A stretch of DNA of 64,000 bases from Hyaloperonospora brassicae (lineage: Eukaryota > Oomycota > Peronosporomycetes > Peronosporales > Peronosporaceae): assembly GCA_947650285.1 (NCBI GenBank), contig CANTFL010001477.1, forward strand, positions 5,001 through 69,000, read 5' to 3'. This document shows positions 39,001 through 50,757 of this stretch, in pieces (positions within the stretch are counted from its first letter, which is position 1; each line of letters opens with the position of its first letter). The position numbers and the translations under genes were made by a program. Under the pieces are notes generated by a model. It had not been told where the DNA came from. It ran no database searches and was given only the letters and a program-made list of their open reading frames with translations.

Positions 39001-42000
39001 TGAATACGTCTCACTGCGGCCGACCAGCCAAGGTTTGCTCGTTGGATTCGACTTGCTTGGTCTGACTCGCTTCGACCGTCTGGCTAGTCCGACCCATAGG
39101 GTAGGACTCGCTCTGTTCGACTCGGTGTGTCCGACTTGTCTGGTTCCGCTCACTGAGCTGGCCTCGCAGCGCTCGTCGTTCTGAATACGTCTCACTGCGG
39201 CCGACCAGCCAAGGTTTGCTCGTTGGATTCGACTTGCTTGGTCTGACTCGCTTCGGCCGTCTGGCCAGTCCGACTCATGGGGTAGGACTCGCTCTGTTCA
39301 ACTCGGTGTGTCCGACTTGTCTGGTTCCGCTCACTGAGCTGGCCTCGCAGCGCTCGTCGTTCTGAATACGTCTCACTGCGGCCGACCAGCCAAGGTTTGC
39401 TCGTTGGATTCGACTTGCTTGGTCTGACTCGCTTCGACCGTCTGGCCAGTCCGACTCATGGGGTAGGACTCGCTCTGTTCAACTCGGTGCGTCCGACTTG
39501 TCTGGTTCCGCTCACTGAGCTGGCCTCGCAGCGCTCGTCGTTCTGAATACGTCTCACTGCGGCCGACCAGCCAAGGTTTGCTCGTTGGATTCGACTTGCT
39601 TGGTCAGACTCGCTTCGACCGTCTGGCTAGTCCGACTCATGGGGTAGGACTCGCTCTGTTCAACTCGGTGCGTCCGACTTGTCTGGTTCCGCTCACTGAG
39701 CTGGCCTCGCAGCGCTCGTCGTTCTGAATACGTCTCACTGCGGCCGACCAGCCAAGGTTTGCTCGTTGGATTCGACTTGCTTGGTCTGACTCGCTTCGAC
39801 CGTCTGGCTAGTCCGACCCACACGGTAGGACTCGCTCTGTTCGACTCGGTGTGTCCGACTTGTCTGGTTCCGCTCACTGAGCTGGCCTCGCAGCGCTCGT
39901 CGTTCTGAATACGTCTCACTGCGGCCGACCAGCCAAGGTTTGCTCGTTGGATTCGACTTGCTTGGTCTGACTCGCTTCGACCGTCTGGCTAGTCCGACCC
40001 ATGGGGTAGGACTCGCTCTGTTCGACTCGGTGTGTCCGACTTGTCTGGTTCCGCTCACTGAGCTGGCCTCGCAGCGCTCGTCGTTCTGAATACGTCTCAC
40101 TGCGGCCGACCAGCCAAGGTTTGCTCGTTGGATTCGACTTGCTTGGTCTGACTCGCTTCGACCGTCTGGCTAGTCCGACTCATGGGGTAGGACTCGCTCT
40201 GTTCAACTCGGTGTGTCCGACTTGTCTGGTTCCGCTCACTGAGCTGGCCTCGCAGCGCTCGTCGTTCTGAATACGTCTCACTGCGGCCGACCAGCCAAGG
40301 TTTGCTCGTTGGATTCGACTTGCTTGGTCTGACTCGCTTCGGCCGTCTGGCCAGTCCGACTCATGGGGTAGGACTCGCTCTGTTCAACTCGGTGTGTCCG
40401 ACTTGTCTGGTTCCGCTCACTGAGCTGGCCTCGCAGCGCTCGTCGTTCTGAATACGTCTCACTGCGGCCGACCAGCCCAGGTTTGCTCGTTGGATTCGAC
40501 TTGCTTGGTCTGACTCGCTTCGACCGTCTGGCTAGTCCGACTCATGGGGTAGGACTCGCTCTGTTCAACTCGGTGCGTCCGACTTGTCTGGTTCCGCTCA
40601 CTGAGCTGGCCTCGCAGCGCTCGTCGTTCTGAATACGTCTCACTGCGGCCGACCAGCCAAGGTTTGCTCGTTGGATTCGACTTGCTTGGTCAGACTCGCT
40701 TCGACCGTCTGGCTAGTCCGACTCATGGGGTAGGACTCGCTCTGTTCGACTCGGTGTGTCCGACTTGTCTGGTTCCGCTCACTGATCTGGCCTCGCAGCG
40801 CTCGTCGTTCTGAATACGTCTCACTGCGGCCGACCAGCCAAGGTTTGCTCGTTGGATTCGACTTGCTTGGTCTGACTCGCTTCGACCGTCTGGCTAGTCC
40901 GACCCATGCGGTAGGACTCGCTCTGTTCGACTCGGTGTGTCCGACTTGTCTGGTTCCGCTCACTGAGCTGGCCTCGCAGCGCTCGTCGTTCTGAATACGT
41001 CTCACTGCGGCCGACCAGCCAAGGTTTGCTCGTTGGATTCGACTTGCTTGGTCTGACTCGCTTCGACCGTCTGGCTAGTCCGACCCATGGGGTAGGACTC
41101 GCTCTGTTCAACTCGGTGCGTCCGACTTGTCTGGTTCCGCTCACTGAGCTGGCCTCGCAGCGCTCGTCGTTCTGAATACGTCTCACTGCGGCCGACCAGC
41201 CAAGGTTTGCTCGTTGGATTCGACTTGCTTGGTCTGACTCGCTTCGGCCGTCTGGCCAGTCCGACTCATGGGGTAGGACTCGCTCTGTTCAACTCGGTGT
41301 GTCCGACTTGTCTGGTTCCGCTCACTGAGCTGGCCTCGCAGCGCTCGTCGTTCTGAATACGTCTCACTGCGGCCGACCAGCCCAGGTTTGCTCGTTGGAT
41401 TCGACTTGCTTGGTCTGACTCGCTTCGACCGTCTGGCCAGTCCGACTCATGGGGTAGGACTCGCTCTGTTCAACTCGGTGCGTCCGACTTGTCTGGTTCC
41501 GCTCACTGAGCTGGCCTCGCAGCGCTCGTCGTTCTGAATACGTCTCACTGCGGCCGACCAGCCAAGGTTTGCTCGTTGGATTCGACTTGCTTGGTCAGAC
41601 TCGCTTCGACCGTCTGGCTAGTCCGACCCATGGGGTAGGACTCGCTCTGTTCGACTCGGTGTGTCCGACTTGTCTGGTTCCGCTCACTGAGCTGGCCTCG
41701 CAGCGCTCGTCGTTCTGAATACGTCTCACTGCGGCCGACCAGCCAAGGTTTGCTCGTTGGATTCGACTTGCTTGGTCTGACTCGCTTCGGCCGTCTGGCT
41801 AGTCCGACTCATGGGGTAGGACTCGCTCTGTTCAACTCGGTGTGTCCGACTTGTCTGGTTCCGCTCACTGAGCTGGCCTCGCAGCGCTCGTCGTTCTGAA
41901 TACGTCTCACTGCGGCCGACCAGCCCAGGTTTGCTCGTTGGATTCGACTTGCTTGGTCTGACTCGCTTCGACCGTCTGGCCAGTCCGACTCATGGGGTAG

Positions 42001-45000
42001 GACTCGCTCTGTTCAACTCGGTGCGTCCGACTTGTCTGGTTCCGCTCACTGAGCTGGCCTCGCAGCGCTCGTCGTTCTGAATACGTCTCACTGCGGCCGA
42101 CCAGCCAAGGTTTGCTCGTTGGATTCGACTTGCTTGGTCTGACTCGCTTCGACCGTCTGGCCAGTCCGACTCATGGGGTAGGACTCGCTCTGTTCGACTC
42201 GGTGTGTCCGACTTGTCTGGTTCCGCTCACTGAGCTGGCCTCGCAGCGCTCGTCGTTCTGAATACGTCTCACTGCGGCCGACCAGCCAAGGTTTGCTCGT
42301 TGGATTCGACTTGCTTGGTCTGACTCGCTTCGACCGTCTGGCTAGTCCGACCCACGGGGTAGGACTCGCTCTGTTCGACTCGGTGTGTCCGACTTGTCTG
42401 GTTCCGCTCACTGAGCTGGCCTCGCAGCGCTCGTCGTTCTGAATACGTCTCACTGCGGCCGACCAGCCAAGGTTTGCTCGTTGGATTCGACTTGCTTGGT
42501 CTGACTCGCTTCGACCGTCTGGCCAGTCCGACTCATGGGGTAGGACTCGCTCTGTTCAACTCGGTGCGTCCGACTTGTCTGGTTCCGCTCACTGAGCTGG
42601 CCTCGCAGCGCTCGTCGTTCTGAATACGTCTCACTGCGGCCGACCAGCCAAGGTTTGCTCGTTGGATTCGACTTGCTTGGTCTGACTCGCTTCGACCGTC
42701 TGGCTAGTCCGACCCATGGGGTAGGACTCGCTCTGTTCGACTCGGTGTGTCCGACTTGTCTGGTTCCGCTCACTGAGCTGGCCTCGCAGCGCTCGTCGTT
42801 CTGAATACGTCTCACTGCGGCCGACCAGCCAAGGTTTGCTCGTTGGATTCGACTTGCTTGGTCTGACTCGCTTCGACCGTCTGGCCAGTCCGACTCATGG
42901 GGTAGGACTCGCTCTGTTCGACTCGGTGTGTCCGACTTGTCTGGTTCCGCTCACTGAGCTGGCCTCGCAGCGCTCGTCGTTCTGAATACGTCTCACTGCG
43001 GCCGACCAGCCAAGGTTTGCTCGTTGGATTCGACTTGCTTGGTCTGACTCGCTTCGGCCGTCTGGCTTGTCCGACCCACAGGGTAGGACTCGCTCTGTTC
43101 AACTCGGTGTGTCCGACTTGTCTGGTTCCGCTCACTGAGCTGGCCTCGCAGCGCTCGTCGTTCTGAATACGTCTCACTGCGGCCGACCAGCCCAGGTTTG
43201 CTCGTTGGATTCGACTTGCTTGGTCTGACTCGCTTCGACCGTCTGGCCAGTCCGACTCATGGGGTAGGACTCGCTCTGTTCAACTCGGTGCGTCCGACTT
43301 GTCTGGTTCCGCTCACTGAGCTGGCCTCGCAGCGCTCGTCGTTCTGAATACGTCTCACTGCGGCCGACCAGCCAAGGTTTGCTCGTTGGATTCGACTTGC
43401 TTGGTCTGACTCGCTTCGACCGTCTGGCCAGTCCGACTCATGGGGTAGGACTCGCTCTGTTCGACTCGGTGTGTCCGACTTGTCTGGTTCCGCTCACTGA
43501 GCTGGCCTCGCAGCGCTCGTCGTTCTGAATACGTCTCACTGCGGCCGACCAGCCAAGGTTTGCTCGTTGGATTCGACTTGCTTGGTCTGACTCGCTTCGA
43601 CCGTCTGGCTAGTCCGACCCATGGGGTAGGACTCGCTCTGTTCGACTCGGTGTGTCCGACTTGTCTGGTTCCGCTCACTGAGCTGGCCTCGCAGCGCTCG
43701 TCGTTCTGAATACGTCTCACTGCGGCCGACCAGCCAAGGTTTGCTCGTTGGATTCGACTTGCTTGGTCTGACTCGCTTCGACCGTCTGGCCAGTCCGACT
43801 CATGGGGTAGGACTCGCTCTGTTCGACTCGGTGTGTCCGACTTGTCTGGTTCCGCTCACTGAGCTGGCCTCGCAGCGCTCGTCGTTCTGAATACGTCTCA
43901 CTGCGGCCGACCAGCCAAGGTTTGCTCGTTGGATTCGACTTGCTTGGTCTGACTCGCTTCGACCGTCTGGCTAGTCCGACTCATGGGGTAGGACTCGCTC
44001 TGTTCAACTCGGTGCGTCCGACTTGTCTGGTTCCGCTCACTGAGCTGGCCTCGCAGCGCTCGTCGTTCTGAATACGTCTCACTGCGGCCGACCAGCCAAG
44101 GTTTGCTCGTTGGATTCGACTTGCTTGGTCTGACTCGCTTCGACCGTCTGGCTAGTCCGACTCATGGGGTAGGACTCGCTCTGTTCAACTCGGTGTGTCC
44201 GACTTGTCTGGTTCCGCTCACTGAGCTGGCCTCGCAGCGCTCGTCGTTCTGAATACGTCTCACTGCGGCCGACCAGCCAAGGTTTGCTCGTTGGATTCGA
44301 CTTGCTTGGTCTGACTCGCTTCGACCGTCTGGCCAGTCCGACTCATGGGGTAGGACTCGCTCTGTTCAACTCGGTGCGTCCGACTTGTCTGGTTCCGCTC
44401 ACTGAGCTGGCCTCGCAGCGCTCGTCGTTCTGAATACGTCTCACTGCGGCCGACCAGCCAAGGTTTGCTCGTTGGATTCGACTTGCTTGGTCTGACTCGC
44501 TTCGACCGTCTGGCTAGTCCGACTCATGGGGTAGGACTCGCTCTGTTCGACTCGGTGTGTCCGACTTGTCTGGTTCCGCTCACTGAGCTGGCCTCGCAGC
44601 GCTCGTCGTTCTGAATACGTCTCACTGCGGCCGACCAGCCAAGGTTTGCTCGTTGGATTCGACTTGCTTGGTCTGACTCGCTTCGACCGTCTGGCTTGTC
44701 CGACCCACACGGTAGGACTCGCTCTGTTCAACTCGGTGTGTCCGACTTGTCTGGTTCCGCTCACTGAGCTGGCCTCGCAGCGCTCGTCGTTCTGAATACG
44801 TCTCACTGCGGCCGACCAGCCCAGGTTTGCTCGTTGGATTCGACTTGCTTGGTCTGACTCGCTTCGACCGTCTGGCCAGTCCGACTCATGGGGTAGGACT
44901 CGCTCTGTTCAACTCGGTGTGTCCGACTTGTCTGGTTCCGCTCACTGAGCTGGCCTCGCAGCGCTCGTCGTTCTGAATACGTCTCACTGCGGCCGACCAG

Positions 45001-48000
45001 CCAAGGTTTGCTCGTTGGATTCGACTTGCTTGGTCTGACTCGCTTCGACCGTCTGGCCAGTCCGACTCATGGGGTAGGACTCGCTCTGTTCGACTCGGTG
45101 CGTCCGACTTGTCTGGTTCCGCTCACTGATCTGGCCTCGCAGCGCTCGTCGTTCTGAATACGTCTCACTGCGGCCGACCAGCCAAGGTTTGCTCGTTGGA
45201 TTCGACTTGCTTGGTCTGACTCGCTTCGACCGTCTGGCCAGTCCGACTCATGGGGTAGGACTCGCTCTGTTCGACTCGGTGTGTCCGACTTGTCTGGTTC
45301 CGCTCACTGATCTGGCCTCGCAGCGCTCGTCGTTCTGAATACGTCTCACTGCGGCCGACCAGCCAAGGTTTGCTCGTTGGATTCGACTTGCTTGGTCAGA
45401 CTCGCTTCGACCGTCTGGCTAGTCCGACTCATGGGGTAGGACTCGCTCTGTTCAACTCGGTGCGTCCGACTTGTCTGGTTCCGCTCACTGAGCTGGCCTC
45501 GCAGCGCTCGTCGTTCTGAATACGTCTCACTGCGGCCGACCAGCCAAGGTTTGCTCGTTGGATTCGACTTGCTTGGTCTGACTCGCTTCGACCGTCTGGC
45601 CAGTCCGACTCATGGGGTAGGACTCGCTCTGTTCGACTCGGTGTGTCCGACTTGTCTGGTTCCGCTCACTGATCTGGCCTCGCAGCGCTCGTCGTTCTGA
45701 ATACGTCTCACTGCGGCCGACCAGCCAAGGTTTGCTCGTTGGATTCGACTTGCTTGGTCTGACTCGCTTCGACCGTCTGGCTAGTCCGACTCATGGGGTA
45801 GGACTCGCTCTGTTCAACTCGGTGTGTCCGACTTGTCTGGTTCCGCTCACTGAGCTGGCCTCGCAGCGCTCGTCGTTCTGAATACGTCTCACTGCGGCCG
45901 ACCAGCCAAGGTTTGCTCGTTGGATTCGACTTGCTTGGTCTGACTCGCTTCGACCGTCTGGCCAGTCCGACTCATGGGGTAGGACTCGCTCTGTTCAACT
46001 CGGTGTGTCCGACTTGTCTGGTTCCGCTCACTGAGCTGGCCTCGCAGCGCTCGTCGTTCTGAATACGTCTCACTGCGGCCGACCAGCCAAGGTTTGCTCG
46101 TTGGATTCGACTTGCTTGGTCTGACTCGCTTCGACCGTCTGGCCAGTCCGACTCATGGGGTAGGACTCGCTCTGTTCAACTCGGTGTGTCCGACTTGTCT
46201 GGTTCCGCTCACTGAGCTGGCCTCGCAGCGCTCGTCGTTCTGAATACGTCTCACTGCGGCCGACCAGCCAAGGTTTGCTCGTTGGATTCGACTTGCTTGG
46301 TCTGACTCGCTTCGACCGTCTGGCTAGTCCGACTCATGGGGTAGGACTCGCTCTGTTCAACTCGGTGTGTCCGACTTGTCTGGTTCCGCTCACTGAGCTG
46401 GCCTCGCAGCGCTCGTCGTTCTGAATACGTCTCACTGCGGCCGACCAGCCAAGGTTTGCTCGTTGGATTCGACTTGCTTGGTCTGACTCGCTTCGACCGT
46501 CTGGCCAGTCCGACTCATGGGGTAGGACTCGCTCTGTTCAACTCGGTGTGTCCGACTTGTCTGGTTCCGCTCACTGAGCTGGCCTCGCAGCGCTCGTCGT
46601 TCTGAATACGTCTCACTGCGGCCGACCAGCCAAGGTTTGCTCGTTGGATTCGACTTGCTTGGTCTGACTCGCTTCGACCGTCTGGCCAGTCCGACTCATG
46701 GGGTAGGACTCGCTCTGTTCAACTCGGTGTGTCCGACTTGTCTGGTTCCGCTCACTGAGCTGGCCTCGCAGCGCTCGTCGTTCTGAATACGTCTCACTGC
46801 GGCCGACCAGCCAAGGTTTGCTCGTTGGATTCGACTTGCTTGGTCTGACTCGCTTCGACCGTCTGGCCAGTCCGACTCATGGGGTAGGACTCGCTCTGTT
46901 CAACTCGGTGTGTCCGACTTGTCTGGTTCCGCTCACTGAGCTGGCCTCGCAGCGCTCGTCGTTCTGAATACGTCTCACTGCGGCCGACCAGCCAAGGTTT
47001 GCTCGTTGGATTCGACTTGCTTGGTCTGACTCGCTTCGACCGTCTGGCCAGTCCGACTCATGGGGTAGGACTCGCTCTGTTCAACTCGGTGTGTCCGACT
47101 TGTCTGGTTCCGCTCACTGATCTGGCCTCGCAGCGCTCGTCGTTCTGAATACGTCTCACTGCGGCCGACCAGCCAAGGTTTGCTCGTTGGATTCGACTTG
47201 CTTGGTCTGACTCGCTTCGACCGTCTGGCCAGTCCGACTCATGGGGTAGGACTCGCTCTGTTCAACTCGGTGTGTCCGACTTGTCTGGTTCCGCTCACTG
47301 ATCTGGCCTCGCAGCGCTCGTCGTTCTGAATACGTCTCACTGCGGCCGACCAGCCAAGGTTTGCTCGTTGGATTCGACTTGCTTGGTCAGACTCGCTTCG
47401 ACCGTCTGGCCAGTCCGACTCATGGGGTAGGACTCGCTCTGTTCAACTCGGTGTGTCCGACTTGTCTGGTTCCGCTCACTGATCTGGCCTCGCAGCGCTC
47501 GTCGTTCTGAATACGTCTCACTGCGGCCGACCAGCCAAGGTTTGCTCGTTGGATTCGACTTGCTTGGTCTGACTCGCTTCGACCGTCTGGCTAGTCCGAC
47601 TCATGGGGTAGGACTCGCTCTGTTCAACTCGGTGCGTCCGACTTGTCTGGTTCCGCTCACTGAGCTGGCCTCGCAGCGCTCGTCGTTCTGAATACGTCTC
47701 ACTGCGGCCGACCAGCCAAGGTTTGCTCGTTGGATTCGACTTGCTTGGTCTGACTCGCTTCGACCGTCTGGCCAGTCCGACTCATGGGGTAGGACTCGCT
47801 CTGTTCAACTCGGTGCGTCCGACTTGTCTGGTTCCGCTCACTGAGCTGGCCTCGCAGCGCTCGTCGTTCTGAATACGTCTCACTGCGGCCGACCAGCCAA
47901 GGTTTGCTCGTTGGATTCGACTTGCTTGGTCTGACTCGCTTCGACCGTCTGGCCAGTCCGACTCATGGGGTAGGACTCGCTCTGTTCAACTCGGTGTGTC

Positions 48001-50385
48001 CGACTTGTCTGGTTCCGCTCACTGAGCTGGCCTCGCAGCGCTCGTCGTTCTGAATACGTCTCACTGCGGCCGACCAGCCAAGGTTTGCTCGTTGGATTCG
48101 ACTTGCTTGGACTGACTCGCTTCGACCGTCTGGCCAGTCCGACTCATGGGGTAGGACTCGCTCTGTTCAACTCGGTGTGTCCGACTTGTCTGGTTCCGCT
48201 CACTGAGCTGGCCTCGCAGCGCTCGTCGTTCTGAAATACGTCTCACTGCGGCCGACCAGCCAAGGTTTGCTCGTTGGATTCGACTTGCTTGGTCTGACTC
48301 GCTTCGACCGTCTGGCCAGTCCGACTCATGGGGTAGGACTCGCTCTGTTCAACTCGGTGCGTCCGACTTGTCTGGTTCCGCTCACTGAGCTGGCCTCGCA
48401 GCGCTCGTCGTTCTGAATACGTCTCACTGCGGCCGACCAGCCAAGGTTTGCTCGTTGGATTCGACTTGCTTGGTCTGACTCGCTTCGACCGTCTGGCCAG
48501 TCCGACTCATGGGGTAGGACTCGCTCTGTTCAACTCGGTGCGTCCGACTTGTCTGGTTCCGCTCACTGAGCTGGCCTCGCAGCGCTCGTCGTTCTGAATA
48601 CGTCTCACTGCGGCCGACCAGCCAAGGTTTGCTCGTTGGATTCGACTTGCTTGGTCTGACTCGCTTCGACCGTCTGGCCAGTCCGACTCATGGGGTAGGA
48701 CTCGCTCTGTTCAACTCGGTGTGTCCGACTTGTCTGGTTCCGCTCACTGATCTGGCCTCGCAGCGCTCGTCGTTCTGAATACGTCTCACTGCGGCCGACC
48801 AGCCAAGGTTTGCTCGTTGGATTCGACTTGCTTGGTCTGACTCGCTTCGACCGTCTGGCCAGTCCGACTCATGGGGTAGGACTCGCTCTGTTCAACTCGG
48901 TGCGTCCGACTTGTCTGGTTCCGCTCACTGAGCTGGCCTCGCAGCGCTCGTCGTTCTGAATACGTCTCACTGCGGCCGACCAGCCAAGGTTTGCTCGTTG
49001 GATTCGACTTGCTTGGTCAGACTCGCTTCGACCGTCTGGCTAGTCCGACTCATGGGGTAGGACTCGCTCTGTTCAACTCGGTGTGTCCGACTTGTCTGGT
49101 TCCGCTCACTGATCTGGCCTCGCAGCGCTCGTCGTTCTGAATATGTCTCACTGCGGCCGACCAGCCAAGGTTTGCTCGTTGGATTCGACTTGCTTGGTCG
49201 GACTCGCTTCGGCCGTCTGGCCAGTCCGACTCATGGGGTAGGACTCGCTCTGTTCAACTCGGTGTGTCCGACTTGTCTGGTTCCGCTCACTGAGCTGGCC
49301 TCGCAGCGCTCGTCGTTCTGAATACGTCTCACTGCGGCCGACCAGCCAAGGTTTGCTCGTTGGATTCGACTTGCTTGGTCTGACTCGCTTCGACCGTCTG
49401 GCTAGTCCGACTCATGGGGTAGGACTCGCTCTGTTCAACTCGGTGTGTCCGACTTGTCTGGTTCCGCTCACTGATCTGGCCTCGCAGCGCTCGTCGTTCT
49501 GAATACGTCTCACTGCGGCCGACCAGCCAAGGTTTGCTCGTTGGATTCGACTTGCTTGGTCTGACTCGCTTCGACCGTCTGGCCAGTCCGACTCATGGGG
49601 TAGGACTCGCTCTGTTCAACTCGGTGTGTCCGACTTGTCTGGTTCCGCTCACTGAGCTGGCCTCGCAGCGCTCGTCGTTCTGAATACGTCTCACTGCGGC
49701 CGACCAGTCAAGGTTTGCTCGTTGGATTCGACTTGCTTGGTCTGACTCGCTTCGACAGTCTGGCCAGTCCGACTCATGAGGTAGGACTCGCTCTGTTCGA
49801 CTCGGTGCGTCCGACTTGTCTGGTTCCGCTCACTGAGCTGGCCTCGCAGCGCTCGTCGTTCTGAATACGTCTCACTGCGGCCGACCAGCCAAGGTTTGCT
49901 CGTTGGATTCGACTTGCTTGGTCTGACTCGCTTCGACCGTCTGGCTAGTCCGACTCATGGGGTAGGACTCGCTCTGTTCGACTCGGTGTGTCCGACTTGT
50001 CTGGTTCCGCTCACTGATCTGGCCTCGCAGCGCTCGTCGTTCTGAATACGTCTCACTGCGGCCGACCAGCCAAGGTTTGCTCGTTGGATTCGACTTGCTT
50101 GGTCTGACTCGCTTCGACAGTCTGGCCAGTCCGACTCATGGGGTAGGACTCGCTCTGTTCAACTCGGTGCGTCCGACTTGTCTGGTTCCGCTCACTGAGC
50201 TGGCCTCGCAGCGCTCGTCGTTCTGAATACGTCTCACTGCGTCCGACCAGCCAAGGTTTGCTCGTTGGATTCGACTTGCTTGGACTGACTCGCTTCGGTC
50301 GTCTGGCCAGTCCGACTCATGGGGTAGGACTCGCTCTGTTCAACTCGGTGTGTCCGACGTGTATGGTTCCTATCGCTGAGCTGGA
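36001..50385. repeat. Satellite Block D: CATGGGG/CAACTCGG haplotype
   Basis: Units carry GACTCATGGGG (from about 36,377), TTCAACTCGG (from about 37,488) and CCAGTCC mixed with CTAGTCC. Later units also carry ACTGATCTGG (from about 40,783), and scattered units read GGTCAGACTCG. Two single-base insertions occur, at about 37,103 and 48,234. The last two units diverge further (GACAGTCTGG, GTCCGACC, CGTGTATGG), and the canonical unit ends at about 50,385. Greater divergence toward the edge is typical of satellite margins that escape homogenisation. Confidence 0.85.
40280..42090. repeat. Higher-order repeat of 905 bp in Block D
   Basis: Three rare markers recur together at a five-unit spacing: TTCGGCCGTC at about 40,340 and 41,245; CAGCCCAGG at about 40,477 and 41,382; and GGTCAGACTCG at about 40,690 and 41,595. 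Each pair is 905 bp apart. The first two markers stay linked again at about 41,788/41,925 and 43,054/43,191, at three- and seven-unit spacings. Multi-unit blocks have therefore been duplicated within Block D. Exact block edges were not resolved. Confidence 0.6.
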
Positions 50386-50757
50386 CTCACTACGCTGACT
50401 CAACTCGTATGATCTTTAGTCCTACTCATCGTGTAGAACTCGCTGCGCTGTACTTCCTGAGTTCCAAGCTTTTCTTTCGACTCGCCAAGTTGGACTCGCG
50501 GTGTTCGACTTGCAAAGTTTGATTTGACCAGTCTAAACCGCCTGTCAGACTCGCTTAGTGGGGCTTGTTTAGTATGACTCGCTGAGTTTAGCTCTCTGAT
50601 CCGACTCGTTGGTTGGACTCGCTTAGGATGCCTTTGACTTACTTCAGCCGACGGATCATTTCGACTCGCTTGGCAGTATCTGGCGCGTTCCACTCGATGA
50701 GTCCGACTCGCCAAGTTTGACTTGCCAAGTAGTTCGACTCGACTTTTTTGCGTGGAC
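50386..50757. repeat. Degenerate ~14-bp repeat flank (proto-satellite)
   Basis: Past the last 181-bp unit the sequence keeps the satellite's vocabulary but not its unit. Motifs of the form GACTCGCYNAGTTN start at 50,479, 50,493, 50,507, 50,521, 50,548, 50,562, 50,576, 50,603 and 50,616, mostly 13-14 bp apart. Further diverged copies extend to about 50,750. The 181-bp unit divides into segments of the same length and sequence, such as GACTCGCTCTGTTC, GACTCGGTGTGTCC and GACTTGTCTGGTTCC. This stretch therefore looks like either the precursor from which the unit was amplified or a decayed edge. Confidence 0.85.

Larger units (their letters stand above)
93..50385. repeat. 181-bp tandem satellite array, about 278 units
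   Basis: The same 181-bp unit recurs head to tail across more than 50 kb. Any landmark, for example the TTCTGAATACGTCTCACTGC core, returns every 181 bases. All units have the same orientation and no insertion other than small indels interrupts the array. The unit is rich in TCGAC/GACTCG/GACTTG words and has 19 CpG dinucleotides in a core copy (counted in 17,833-18,013). Since 181 is 3x60+1, reading frames rotate from unit to unit, and the long open frames on both strands start at GTG or TTG rather than ATG, so this is non-coding. I do not recognise the unit as a named satellite. Its length is close to a nucleosome repeat, as in many centromeric or heterochromatic satellites. Copy number depends on the assembly. 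Confidence 0.99.

Noticed and set aside
191..48246. Hundreds of overlapping 60-242-codon open frames on both strands of the satellite
   Set aside because: They are the same repeat read in rotating frames (181 = 3x60+1), begin at GTG or TTG rather than ATG, and end at a stop once every two units. There is no sign of selection for a protein.
93..50385. CRISPR array
   Set aside because: The units abut with no unique spacers, the period is 181 bp, and the neighbouring genes are eukaryotic.
93..50385. tRNA-derived satellite (TGTTCGACTCGG resembles a B box)
   Set aside because: The word is one of the internal 14-bp sub-repeats. No A box at proper spacing and no cloverleaf or acceptor stem could be drawn.
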